Source: SIG710 sp045596925 (GTDB lineage: Bacteria > Bacillota > Clostridia > Oscillospirales > CAG-272). From it: DNA of 49,241 nucleotides. The stretch is from contig JAZODH010000062.1 of assembly GCA_045596925.1 (NCBI GenBank), forward strand, positions 1 through 49,241. Direction: 5' to 3'. The translations under genes were made by a program, and so were the position numbers. Below are positions 7,913-16,116 of the stretch, piece by piece (position 1 is the stretch's first letter; each line of letters starts with the position of its first letter). The notes under the pieces were generated by a model, which was not told the origin of the DNA, searched no databases, and saw nothing but the letters and a program-made list of their open reading frames with translations.

Positions 7913-7935
7913 AAGCCCTGCCGACGGCAGGGCTT
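7913..7935 (+). terminator. Terminator hairpin of the Cys-rich gene
   Basis: AAGCCCTGCC / GGCAGGGCTT stem (10 bp) with a GAC loop, starting four bases after the stop codon. The trailing T-run is poor (GTTAA). Confidence 0.65.
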
Positions 7936-7948
7936 GTTAACTAAAGAA

Positions 7949-7972
7949 CGGCCACCGCAAATGCGGTGGCCG
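7949..7972 (-). terminator. Terminator hairpin of the SLH protein gene
   Basis: CGGCCACCGCA / TGCGGTGGCCG, an 11-bp stem with a two-base loop, just beyond the stop (7979) of the minus-strand gene. On the minus strand it is followed by TTCTTTAG. Confidence 0.7.
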
Positions 7973-7978
7973 TAGGCT

Positions 7979-10900
7979 TTATGCGTTAATATTGGTTCTG
8001 GGGATCACGACTTCGTAAGGAAGGAACTTGTAATCAACAGTAGTTCCGCGCTTAACGCCGACTACGATGTAAACGTAGTTTACGTCCTTTGCGACGTTGT
8101 AACCGATGTTGATCAGGCCGTCCGTACCTGTTGAGCCGTTCAGGGCCTTGAAGGTTTTGAAGTCATCAAGATCTATGTTGGTCAGACGAGTCTTGGAGGT
8201 CATGTAGCTGATCACGGGTGTAACGTTAGCTATGTCAAAGACGTCGATCAGATCGTATGTGATCTCGATTCCGCTGTTTTCAAGGACTCTTCCCTCGGCA
8301 CTCTTGACAGCCGTGGTGTTGGAGCCTGTTCTGATGAAGATCTGAGGAGTGCGCTTCTCGCCGTCCTTGTCGGTGAACATGAACGCGATGTACTTATAAC
8401 CTGCAAGAGCGTAGATGTGGTTGTCACCCACGGTTATCTGACCTGCGTCCTCAACGCTCTTGGAGCCGTAATAGATCGCATTTGAGTAAGCTGTCTCAAA
8501 TGCAGCAGAGTTGGCGGGTGCGGTGTTGGTGTAGTAATATCTGATCGTTCCCGCTTCCTCAAGAGTGAGAGTAATATTCTCTCTGCCGTTCGTTTCCTTG
8601 ATGCTGACCGTATTGCTGTCAAAGCCGTAGTCGAACTTGGAAATAGTCAGAACGAAAGGAGTAAGGTAGTACGTGCCATTGATAACAAGACGGATAGCGA
8701 TTTCCTTTTCGCTACGGTCCTCATCTTCTTCGGGAAGTCTACCACCAATAATATTACCATTTGCATCAATGCCAAATCCCTCACCAGATTCAGCAAGACT
8801 GAAATAGGTGTTCGCAAGAACATTATTTGTCGCAATCTTCATCTGGCTAACAAGGGCTGCTTGATTCAAATTTTTAGAGTTTACGTAGAACGCCTCATAG
8901 GAAACCGTTACGTTATCTCCGAAATTATGAGTAGCAGTCAATTTAAGTGTTTCTGCAATCATATCCGCAGAGAAAGTTGCGGACTTGACGCCCGTACCGG
9001 GATCAACGAGAGTGATGCAGATAGGCTGATAGTCAACGCCGTCGCTTGTGAGCATTACTGCCAGGTACTTCGTAGCCTTTGCGTCGGTCTTCAGCTCTGC
9101 GAATCTCGCCTTGTCCTTGAGGCAACCCGTGATCTCGCCCTTAACGACGTCGTTCTTTGCGTAAAGCTCGTTGAAGCCGCGGGACGTGAGAGACTGGATC
9201 GCGCTGACGTACATATACTTGAGCGTGCAATTAACTGCGGGCGTGAATGCGATAGCTCTGTTTGCACCGATCTCGTAAGCAATGGGCGCACCCTTGTCGG
9301 CAAAGCCTGTGCCGGAGTACATTCTCGTTACGTAAATAGGATCGTATCCGTCAACGCAGAGAATTACGAAGTTGTAGCCCTCAACTGCGCTTGCCTTCTT
9401 CAGGTTGGCAGTTCTTGCGCCGGAGCTGTATACCGTGATCTCGCCCTTGAGAGCGTTTTCGATGGCATAATACTCATTATTGAAGGTCGTCTCGTTCTTT
9501 GTGTAGTTCTCCTTGAGAGTCGTAGCATAGAAATACTTGATCTTGCCGGAGCCGGGGAGCGCGTAGGAAAGAGTATCTTCCTTATCGCCGCCGTTAATGG
9601 TAATGGTGGGAACAGCAGTGAAACCGTTATAGAAAACGGGAAGCTCTGCGGTCTTAGGCTCGTGAACTATACCGTTTTCGTAGATGAATACTGCGATATA
9701 CTTCTTACCCTCGGCAGCCGACTCCTTGAAGACGGTTCCGCTTGTAAGTGTCTTATAGAGAGAAATGTTCTTGATATCGGCAGCGCTCAGATCCTTGTTA
9801 TCGGTGAAGGTGTAATAAGCCTTCCAGCCCTTGTGAGCCGTATCGTTGATGCCAACGGTGAAGCTTACCTTAAATCCTCCGGAGGAATATGTCGCTGTCA
9901 CGTTGCCATTGATGCCGTAAAGCTCAAGCTCACGGTCAATGGCCTTAACGCCGTCGTATTTGCCGTCCTTTGTACGGAACGCGATTACAAGGTACTTGTA
10001 GTCAAGTGAAGCCTGCGCGGTCTTCTCGTTTACCGACTGTCCGACGCTTACCGTCTTCGTTGCCTTCAGCGCGCTCGAGGTAGCGTTGTAAAGGTTCGCG
10101 AAGGTAGTCGTTGTAACGGACGCGCTCTTGGAGTAGAAATAATCAACGTAGCCGTCGTTTACAACAGTGTAGTGTATGTACTCCTCGTCGCCGCTCCAGC
10201 TGGTACGCAGGGAATCTGCCATGAAGCCGGATCCGCTGTATTCCTTGCCTGCGATGGTAGCCTTGATGCCTGTACCAAACTTGATACTGCCACTGTGGAG
10301 AACCGCGCTGTTAAAGCCGGAGGCGTAGATAGCGTAGTTTTCAACCGCGTTGGCGTTACCCTCGGATAAGAGCTTGCAATCCTTTGCGGTAGCCGCAACG
10401 GTAAAGTTCTTTACAAGACCGCCGTTAAACCCTACAAGGCTTGTTCCTTCAACCGTGAAATCGGTAACGGTAGTACCGCCGGAGAGCATAACGGATGCGT
10501 TGCCCTCAACAACTACGGCAGCAGCCTTACTGTTTGTAAATTCGATGCTGGAAACACCCTTTGCGCGGATGTAAACAGTTCCGTTTATGATCGAGTTCTT
10601 GATAGAAACCTTGCCGCCCACAGCCTCTGTGATGATAAGGTCGCCGTCGATGTTAAAGCCCAGGGTGGTGTCGTTACCGTTGACCACGACGTTACCGCTC
10701 ACCTCTGTTTCGGGAGATGCAACGATGCCGCCGGAAACGATAGTGCCCGCTGCTACGCAAAGGATCTTTGCAGCCTCTGCACGGGTAAGCGTCTTTGTGG
10801 GCTTGAATGTGTTGTCATCATAACCTATAACGATGCCTTGATATACCGACTGAAGCACGAAATCCTTATATTTTGCGTTGATAGAGCTTGCATCGGTAAA

Positions 10901-11365
10901 GGAAAGTGCCTGATTTGAAATATCAATATCGGGATCCATATATGCCATGAGAAGTGCAACTGCCTCTTCACGGGTCAGCTCCTTTGTGGGCTGCTGGTAT
11001 GCAAGGCTGCCGAAAGCCTTGGTAAGATAGCCCTGCTTATACGCCGCTCTGTAATAGGGAGCGTACCAGGAGGTTGCAGGAACGTCGGTAAAGGACACGT
11101 CTGCCTCTTCCGTCAGGCCGAAAACGCAGTTGATCATTTTGATGAACTCGTTGCGCTTTACGTTATCGTTGGGTCTGAAAAGCTTTGTGCCCGCATCTCC
11201 TACGATGACCTCTTTGCCTGCCATGTAGGTGACGTAGCTGTAAAACCAGTTGCTTTCCTTAACGTCGTCAAATTTCTTCGTTTCCGCCGCCACGGGGATG
11301 ATACATCCCACAAGGAACGTAAGGCAAAGGAAAACGGACAACGTTTTCTTGAAAAAAGTCTTCAT
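7979..11365 (-). CDS. S-layer-homology surface protein with tandem beta repeats
   Basis: 1128 residues. A Sec signal occupies residues 1-27 (MKTFFKKTLSVFLCLTFLVG; cleavage likely after VAA; the LVGC tetrad would also fit a lipobox). Three SLH domains follow at about 31-75, 91-140 and 155-210, each with the (F)xDV/A...W/Y...G.x.GY...F.P...RAE pattern; these bind pyruvylated wall polymers. Residues ~225-345 are short hydrophobic repeats (VVVNGN, IDGDLIITEA, IINGTVYIRA) that look like a beta-helix. The rest is about seven ~100-residue repeats, each with a Y-x-Y strand followed by a YKYI/KYLAV strand and a DG turn. ATG at 11365 has AGAGGAG six bases upstream. The ligand is unknown. Confidence 0.88.
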   Translation of the reverse strand: MKTFFKKTLSVFLCLTFLVGCIIPVAAETKKFDDVKESNWFYSYVTYMAGKEVIVGDAGTKLFRPNDNVKRNEFIKMINCVFGLTEEADVSFTDVPATSWYAPYYRAAYKQGYLTKAFGSLAYQQPTKELTREEAVALLMAYMDPDIDISNQALSFTDASSINAKYKDFVLQSVYQGIVIGYDDNTFKPTKTLTRAEAAKILCVAAGTIVSGGIVASPETEVSGNVVVNGNDTTLGFNIDGDLIITEAVGGKVSIKNSIINGTVYIRAKGVSSIEFTNSKAAAVVVEGNASVMLSGGTTVTDFTVEGTSLVGFNGGLVKNFTVAATAKDCKLLSEGNANAVENYAIYASGFNSAVLHSGSIKFGTGIKATIAGKEYSGSGFMADSLRTSWSGDEEYIHYTVVNDGYVDYFYSKSASVTTTTFANLYNATSSALKATKTVSVGQSVNEKTAQASLDYKYLVIAFRTKDGKYDGVKAIDRELELYGINGNVTATYSSGGFKVSFTVGINDTAHKGWKAYYTFTDNKDLSAADIKNISLYKTLTSGTVFKESAAEGKKYIAVFIYENGIVHEPKTAELPVFYNGFTAVPTITINGGDKEDTLSYALPGSGKIKYFYATTLKENYTKNETTFNNEYYAIENALKGEITVYSSGARTANLKKASAVEGYNFVILCVDGYDPIYVTRMYSGTGFADKGAPIAYEIGANRAIAFTPAVNCTLKYMYVSAIQSLTSRGFNELYAKNDVVKGEITGCLKDKARFAELKTDAKATKYLAVMLTSDGVDYQPICITLVDPGTGVKSATFSADMIAETLKLTATHNFGDNVTVSYEAFYVNSKNLNQAALVSQMKIATNNVLANTYFSLAESGEGFGIDANGNIIGGRLPEEDEDRSEKEIAIRLVINGTYYLTPFVLTISKFDYGFDSNTVSIKETNGRENITLTLEEAGTIRYYYTNTAPANSAAFETAYSNAIYYGSKSVEDAGQITVGDNHIYALAGYKYIAFMFTDKDGEKRTPQIFIRTGSNTTAVKSAEGRVLENSGIEITYDLIDVFDIANVTPVISYMTSKTRLTNIDLDDFKTFKALNGSTGTDGLINIGYNVAKDVNYVYIVVGVKRGTTVDYKFLPYEVVIPRTNINA

Positions 11366-11412
11366 TTGAAACTCCTCTCGTTTTTTTATTTTAGACCGCC
11401 GTAAAAGGCGAA

Positions 11413-12132
11413 TCATTTCATGAATTTATAGCTTGAAATATACTCCTCAAGCATTTTCTTCTGTCGCTCGTAATCGGGCGGAACGCACTCGTCCGACCAA
11501 GCGGGAATATCCCAACCCAGCCCCGACTGGTAGTAATCGCAGAAGCCCACCGTGTAGCACCCTGCTTCCTTTGCGGCACGCAGGTTGTTACAGTTATCCT
11601 CAAAGACCGCAAGCTGTGACGGCGCGGCATCGGTTGAAAAGAGCTTTACGTGGTCGGCATAGAAGGAGGGCTTGTCCTTGATAGCATCGAAATCCACCCT
11701 TCCCGCCGCGTTCTCGTCGGTAACGGTGCTCAGAACTATGTCAAAAAACTCGCGCACGCCCGCTTTTCTCAGGGCTATCTCCACCGCGCTTTTGGGGGTG
11801 GCGGAGACCACGCTCATTCTGATACCCCTCTCTCGCAGATCGCGCAGGGTCTCGTCGATACCGGGGGTCAAGGGCGAAAGTGTTGCGTACTTCTTCTCCA
11901 TTTTTTCGAAGATGACCTTGAAATCTATTTCGGAATTCTGATAGGACATTCTGTACTGCCCGGGGTACTTGGCAGGAGCAAACTGACGAAAAAGCTCAGG
12001 AGTCGCGCGCACAATATTCCGTTCGTCCATATATTCAAGCCCCACCGTGCGCCAGTGCATCATTGTATCCAGGAGTGTGCCGTCCATATCGAACATGGCA
12101 TACTTTATTCCGTCTCTCAGTTTGAACCTCAT
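11413..12132 (-). CDS. HAD-superfamily hydrolase, beta-phosphoglucomutase-like
   Basis: 239 residues. Motif I is FDMDGTLLDT near residue 15; motif II is MSVVSATPKSAVE; motif IV is VFEDNCNNLRAAKEAG. The helical cap sits between motifs I and II, which is subfamily I, as in phosphoglycolate phosphatases and beta-phosphoglucomutases. It should dephosphorylate or mutate a small phosphometabolite in the cytosol; the substrate cannot be read from sequence. ATG at 12132 follows AAGGAG with a 5-base gap. The SLH gene begins 47 bases downstream, possibly on the same transcript. Confidence 0.85.
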   Translation of the reverse strand: MRFKLRDGIKYAMFDMDGTLLDTMMHWRTVGLEYMDERNIVRATPELFRQFAPAKYPGQYRMSYQNSEIDFKVIFEKMEKKYATLSPLTPGIDETLRDLRERGIRMSVVSATPKSAVEIALRKAGVREFFDIVLSTVTDENAAGRVDFDAIKDKPSFYADHVKLFSTDAAPSQLAVFEDNCNNLRAAKEAGCYTVGFCDYYQSGLGWDIPAWSDECVPPDYERQKKMLEEYISSYKFMK

Positions 12133-12235
12133 ATCTGCTCCTTTTTTAGATATACATCTTAATGGTATCACAAAATACCATTTTTGTCAAGGACAGTCGA
12201 AAATTAAAATATTTTTGTTTTTTTGGGATAAAGCC

Positions 12236-12264
12236 TTGAAATGTGAAAAAAGTTGTGATATAAT
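12236..12264 (+). promoter_or_regulatory. SigA-type promoter for the tyrosine-kinase operon
   Basis: TTGAAA (12236-12241), 17-base spacer, TATAAT (12259-12264), about 100 bases before the first gene. The leader between holds a possible 18-codon ORF (ATG at 12284) that lacks a good ribosome binding site. Confidence 0.8.
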
Positions 12265-12367
12265 GAAATGAAATTATATCATGGGGGTAGTCTGTCAATT
12301 CGGACGCCCGTCGCGAACGTGGCGCTGCCTTTACTGATATAAAATTCGGAGAGGATATTGATTTAGA

Positions 12368-13132
12368 TTGGACAGAAATCCGACAAATATTGACACGCTG
12401 GGATTTGCGGACATACACTGCCATATGTTGCCCTGTGTCGACGACGGGGCACAGACCCTGCGGGATATGGAAAGCATGGCGACCCTTGCACAGAAAGCGG
12501 GAACCGACGTCGTCTGCTTCACGCCTCATTCGGGTGTGTACGGCAGAGATCTTGACCCCGATCATCTTAAGGCGACCTTTGCGCAGGCCGTGCTTCATCT
12601 TCAAGGCAAATTCCCGAATATGCGCTTCTATCTGGGCAATGAGCTGTATTACAGCTGCGACATTCCTCACAAGCTTCAAAAAGGGATCTATTTTCCTCTA
12701 AATAACAGCAGATACGTCCTGGTGGAGTTTTCCCCCGGCGCAGATCTTTTCACTTTAAAGAACGGCATAAGGTTTATAACTATGGCGGGATACACGCCGA
12801 TCCTTGCACACGTTGAACGTTACCGTGCGGTATATCCCAATAAAGATATTATAAAAAATCTCAAAAAAATGGGTGCCGTGATCCAGGTAAACAGCCGCCA
12901 TATTGCGGAGAAGAATATGCTGGGCATGTATAAATGCAAGCCTCTTTTGCGCGAAAGGCTGGTGGACATCGTTGCATCCGACTGCCACAACACGGAAAGA
13001 AGATCCCCCGACATGCGGGAATGCTACAGGCATCTGTCGGACAATTACGGTCGGCAATATGCCGACGCGCTTATGAAGATCAATCCCCGCCTTATTCTGG
13101 CAAACAAGAAAATTTTGAAATCCCCCTTCTGA
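12368..13132 (+). CDS. CpsB/YwqE-type PHP-fold tyrosine phosphatase
   Basis: 254 residues. FADIHCHMLPCVDDG (residues 13-27) holds the metal-binding H-x-H and D-D-G; FTPHSGVYGRD, YLGNELYY, ILAHVERY, VNSRHI and DIVASDCHN are the remaining PHP metal ligands. This is the manganese-dependent phosphatase family (CpsB, Wzb-like in function, YwqE) that removes phosphate from the tyrosine-rich tail of CpsD kinases. The start appears to be TTG: an in-frame stop at 12359-12361 bars anything upstream, and the next ATG falls after the first metal ligand. A GAGAGG lies 11 bases upstream. First gene of a three-gene operon. Confidence 0.9.
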   Translation: MDRNPTNIDTLGFADIHCHMLPCVDDGAQTLRDMESMATLAQKAGTDVVCFTPHSGVYGRDLDPDHLKATFAQAVLHLQGKFPNMRFYLGNELYYSCDIPHKLQKGIYFPLNNSRYVLVEFSPGADLFTLKNGIRFITMAGYTPILAHVERYRAVYPNKDIIKNLKKMGAVIQVNSRHIAEKNMLGMYKCKPLLRERLVDIVASDCHNTERRSPDMRECYRHLSDNYGRQYADALMKINPRLILANKKILKSPF

Positions 13133-13162
13133 ACATTTTAAAATCAAGACAGGAGAAACATC

Positions 13163-14152
13163 GTGAAATCGGAAAACTACTCAAATATCGAAAATACACA
13201 GGAAGTGGAGATCGATATAGCCAAGATACTTCACAGCATAGTCACAAAGCTTTGGCTGGTGATTTTGGTGGGTCTTATTGCCGCCCTCGGTGCTTACTAT
13301 TATACAAGCGAAATGGTCACCCCCACCTACAGCTCCACTGCCAGGGTCTATATTCAGAACCGCCAGACCACCCAGTCGTCCACCAGTGACCTGCAGAGTG
13401 CTACCACCCTCAAGGAGGACTTCCAGGTCATCGTAAGAAGTGACGAGGTGTACAGACAGGCCCTTGAAAGTCTTGGCGAAAGCGGCGCGAACTACAAGTC
13501 CCTGCGCGGCAAGGTTTCTCTTGATAACAATACTACCCGTTTCGTTGACATTACCGTAAGTGATCCCGATCCCGTAAGAGCAAAAAGACTGGCCGATGCC
13601 ATCGCTTACGTTTCAAGAATCAGAGCAAAAGAGATCCTGGGCGTTGAGGACGTTGCCATCGAGCAGCTCGGCTCGGTATCCACGGCTCCCTCCTCCCCCA
13701 ATATGTCAAAGAACATCGTCCTCGGTGCGGTAGGCGGAATGATACTCGTATGCGGCCTGATCGCCGTGTTCTCCCTTTTTAACAACAAGATAACCACCAC
13801 GGAGGACGTGGAAAAATATCTGGGCATCACCGTGCTCGGCTCTATCCCCGATATCAAGACGGTCCCCGGATATGCAAAGAAGATGAAGGCGGCCGAAGAT
13901 GATGACGCGCCTAAAAAGAAAAAAGAAAAGAAGTCCAAGGCAAAAGACGAAAAGCCTGCTGTCATCGCAGGGGAAAAGCCTGCCGAAAATAAGACCAAAG
14001 AAAAAAAGGTCAAAGAGAAGAAGTCAAAAAAGAAAGATAAGACGAAGAATGCAGAGCCTGCTGCCGACGTCGAGGAGGCGGAAGTCAAGACAGAGGAAGC
14101 AGTGATCGAAGCGTCGGACGAGAGCAAGGACGGGGAGGTAACAAATGAATAA
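13163..14152 (+). CDS. Wzz/CpsC-type chain-length regulator with Lys-rich tail
   Basis: 329 residues. TM1 at about 31-47 and TM2 at about 184-206 flank an extracytoplasmic Wzz domain; SSPNMSKNIVLGAVGG before TM2 is the usual Pro-rich junction. In Gram-positives such proteins anchor and activate the separate CpsD kinase. Residues ~235-329 are an unusually long cytoplasmic tail, first Lys-rich (KKKKEKKSKAKDEK and similar) and then acidic. GTG start at 13163 has AGGAG seven bases upstream. The stop overlaps the kinase start by eight bases. Confidence 0.88.
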   Translation: MKSENYSNIENTQEVEIDIAKILHSIVTKLWLVILVGLIAALGAYYYTSEMVTPTYSSTARVYIQNRQTTQSSTSDLQSATTLKEDFQVIVRSDEVYRQALESLGESGANYKSLRGKVSLDNNTTRFVDITVSDPDPVRAKRLADAIAYVSRIRAKEILGVEDVAIEQLGSVSTAPSSPNMSKNIVLGAVGGMILVCGLIAVFSLFNNKITTTEDVEKYLGITVLGSIPDIKTVPGYAKKMKAAEDDDAPKKKKEKKSKAKDEKPAVIAGEKPAENKTKEKKVKEKKSKKKDKTKNAEPAADVEEAEVKTEEAVIEASDESKDGEVTNE

Positions 14153-14873
14153 TATCGTTAAGATTATTTCCAAGGTCCCTGCCTATTACGACATAAACGA
14201 GGCCTTCAAGACCCTGAGAACCAACCTTTTCTTCGCAGGAGAGAGCATCAAAGTGGTAACCATCACCAGCTCCGATCCCGACGAGGGTAAGAGTACCGTG
14301 TCCTTAGAGCTTGCAAAGAGCATTTCCCAGGTTGAGAAAAAGGTGCTTTATATCGACGCGGATATGAGAAAGTCGAATTTTGCCGACAGACTTGTCTCTT
14401 CGGGCAGCATCAAGGGACTCTCTCACTATCTGTCAAGTGCAATTTCAATAGAGGATGTGATCTATCCCACCCAGTATCCTTGCCTTGACGTCATCTGCTC
14501 CGGTCCCTTCCCTCCCAACCCCGTTGAGCTTCTGGATTCCGCAAAGTTCAGAAATCTTGTTGCCACTCTCAGAGATGTTTACGATTATATCATCATCGAT
14601 ACACCTCCCGTAGGCTCGGTAGTTGACGCCACTATTATCGCGGCGGCAAGTGACGGAGTAATTATGGTAACGGCTTCGGGCAATCTGAGCCACAGAGCCG
14701 CAAGAGAAGCCAAGGCAAAGCTGGAAAGAAGCAAGAATTGCCGTATCATCGGCGCGATCCTCAACAAGGTGGACGTAAATTACAGAAGCCATTACAATTA
14801 TTACAAGCAATATTACTACAGCGGCTCAAAAAGCAACAACATCTACGAAAAGTTCGAGGATTCGAACAACTGA
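14145..14873 (+). CDS. CpsD/CapB-type bacterial tyrosine kinase
   Basis: 242 residues. Walker A is SSDPDEGKST (42-51), Walker A' is VLYIDADMRKS (67-77) and Walker B is YIIIDTPP (148-155), the three motifs of BY-kinases. The C-terminus holds the Tyr cluster YNYYKQYYYSG that is autophosphorylated. It needs the membrane protein encoded just upstream for activity and is the substrate of the phosphatase two genes upstream. Together these modules set polymer length and export of capsule or exopolysaccharide. A strong terminator follows directly, so no polymer-synthesis genes belong to this transcript. Confidence 0.93.
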   Translation: MNNIVKIISKVPAYYDINEAFKTLRTNLFFAGESIKVVTITSSDPDEGKSTVSLELAKSISQVEKKVLYIDADMRKSNFADRLVSSGSIKGLSHYLSSAISIEDVIYPTQYPCLDVICSGPFPPNPVELLDSAKFRNLVATLRDVYDYIIIDTPPVGSVVDATIIAAASDGVIMVTASGNLSHRAAREAKAKLERSKNCRIIGAILNKVDVNYRSHYNYYKQYYYSGSKSNNIYEKFEDSNN

Positions 14874-14880
14874 TAAAAAA

Positions 14881-14907
14881 CGGTCTGCAAAAAGCAGACC
14901 GTTTTTT
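14881..14907 (+). terminator. Terminator of the tyrosine-kinase operon
   Basis: CGGTCTGC / GCAGACCG stem with an AAAAA loop, preceded by AAAAAA and followed by TTTTTT, so it can act on both strands. Confidence 0.93.
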
Positions 14908-16054
14908 ATTTGCTTTTTACCCCGTCTATGCGCTTTCCCGTGACACAGTCAACGAAAAGATCGCCCACGCGAAAACACACCGTCTCGACCCCGGCAGAAA
15001 GTCTCACCTTACAGGGCTCGGCAGGCTCACCTCCCCACATCTCGGACACTTCTCCCGCCGTCATGGCATCGCTTGGAAGCCTCGGCTCACCGCCGCGGCT
15101 TCGGTAATATTCCCCTGCGTCAAAAAGACAGACCCGACCGCTTGATGCGGAAACACCAACCGAGATCCTCTCGTCAAGACAGAGAATTCCGCTCCGCATG
15201 GGACAAAAATCGCCGCGATAGATTCCGTCCAGGAAGATCTCCTGGGACACAAGTGTATCATGCTCGGCAACGGTGTCGGACAAAAATTTCACCATGACGG
15301 CAGATGCCGCCTCCCGGGAAAGGTCCGCCTCCTGCTCGGGCAGATCGAACATGAGCTGCATGAGGTATCCCCCGCGCCTTGATACCGTAGCCGAGATGTT
15401 GGAAGCGTACACGGTGTACGCCAAAGGCGACTCACTCACCTTAAATGCATAGTTCTTGCCCAAATATTTTTCCGCGATCTTTTTTGCTTCCCTCTCGCCT
15501 ATCTCCTGACCGATGACCGAGTGAAAATCCGAATCCGAAGCAAAATCCGACATCCCAAGTCCGTGCATAAGGGTCTCAAATTCGGGGCTGGCGAAGATCT
15601 CCTCCAGCGCGCTCTCAACCGACTGCGCGTCCGAGAAATCCGCCCCGGCGTCCTTGATTCTTCGGGCAAATACCGCAAGCCCGTCAAGTACCCGATAATC
15701 CCCCTGCCCTGCCAAGCAATCGAACGCAGCCTTCTCACAAGCGCCAAAAAAGGAATAAAGCCCGCCATGGCGCATCTGACCGCGTTCCAGATAACTAACA
15801 GCCGACGCGGCTCGTGAGGAAGCGGAAATTATTCTCGCCAGCTCACGGCTTGAATACCCCCATCGCTGTCCTTCCTCAAAGATCTGTACAAGGGACTCCA
15901 CAGCCGACGCAGCATCCTCTCCCGTGAGGGTGCGGTATGTCTGCGCGCGCTTTTCCGATCTGTCCTCGCTCAGCCTCAGAGAATAAGCAAAGCCTGCTCC
16001 CACAACGGTCAAAGCCGTCAGAAAGCAGGCTACAATAATTCTTGTTTTTTTCAT
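14906..16054 (-). CDS. YpeB-like protein (spore germination, PepSY-type)
   Basis: 382 residues with one N-terminal membrane segment (IIVACFLTALTVVGAGFAYSL), an alpha-helical middle and a C-terminal part with PepSY-like segments (EIGEREAKKIAEKYLG; GGYLMQLMFDLP; DAMTAGEVSEMW). This is the architecture of YpeB, which in Bacillus is needed to place and keep the cortex-lytic enzyme SleB in the spore. No sleB-type gene is visible nearby, which is unusual. The assignment is by overall layout and should be checked. ATG at 16054 has GGAGAG upstream. Confidence 0.55.
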   Translation of the reverse strand: MKKTRIIVACFLTALTVVGAGFAYSLRLSEDRSEKRAQTYRTLTGEDAASAVESLVQIFEEGQRWGYSSRELARIISASSRAASAVSYLERGQMRHGGLYSFFGACEKAAFDCLAGQGDYRVLDGLAVFARRIKDAGADFSDAQSVESALEEIFASPEFETLMHGLGMSDFASDSDFHSVIGQEIGEREAKKIAEKYLGKNYAFKVSESPLAYTVYASNISATVSRRGGYLMQLMFDLPEQEADLSREAASAVMVKFLSDTVAEHDTLVSQEIFLDGIYRGDFCPMRSGILCLDERISVGVSASSGRVCLFDAGEYYRSRGGEPRLPSDAMTAGEVSEMWGGEPAEPCKVRLSAGVETVCFRVGDLFVDCVTGKRIDGVKSK

Positions 16055-16116
16055 TTTCCCGACTCTCCGAAAACAGTATTTTTATCTACCGTTATTATCA
16101 TCGGAAAATCGTCCTG

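Noticed and set aside
8861..10009. A 382-codon open frame on the plus strand
   Set aside because: Antisense to the SLH protein gene, without ribosome binding site or known motifs.
12265..12367. Cyclic-di-GMP riboswitch before the polysaccharide-type operon
   Set aside because: None of the conserved aptamer blocks (the GCA-rich core and tetraloop receptor) can be found; the leader is only 100 bases.
12146..12679. A 177-codon minus-strand frame over the start of the phosphatase gene
   Set aside because: No ribosome binding site; covers the promoter and the metal-binding motif of the real gene on the other strand.
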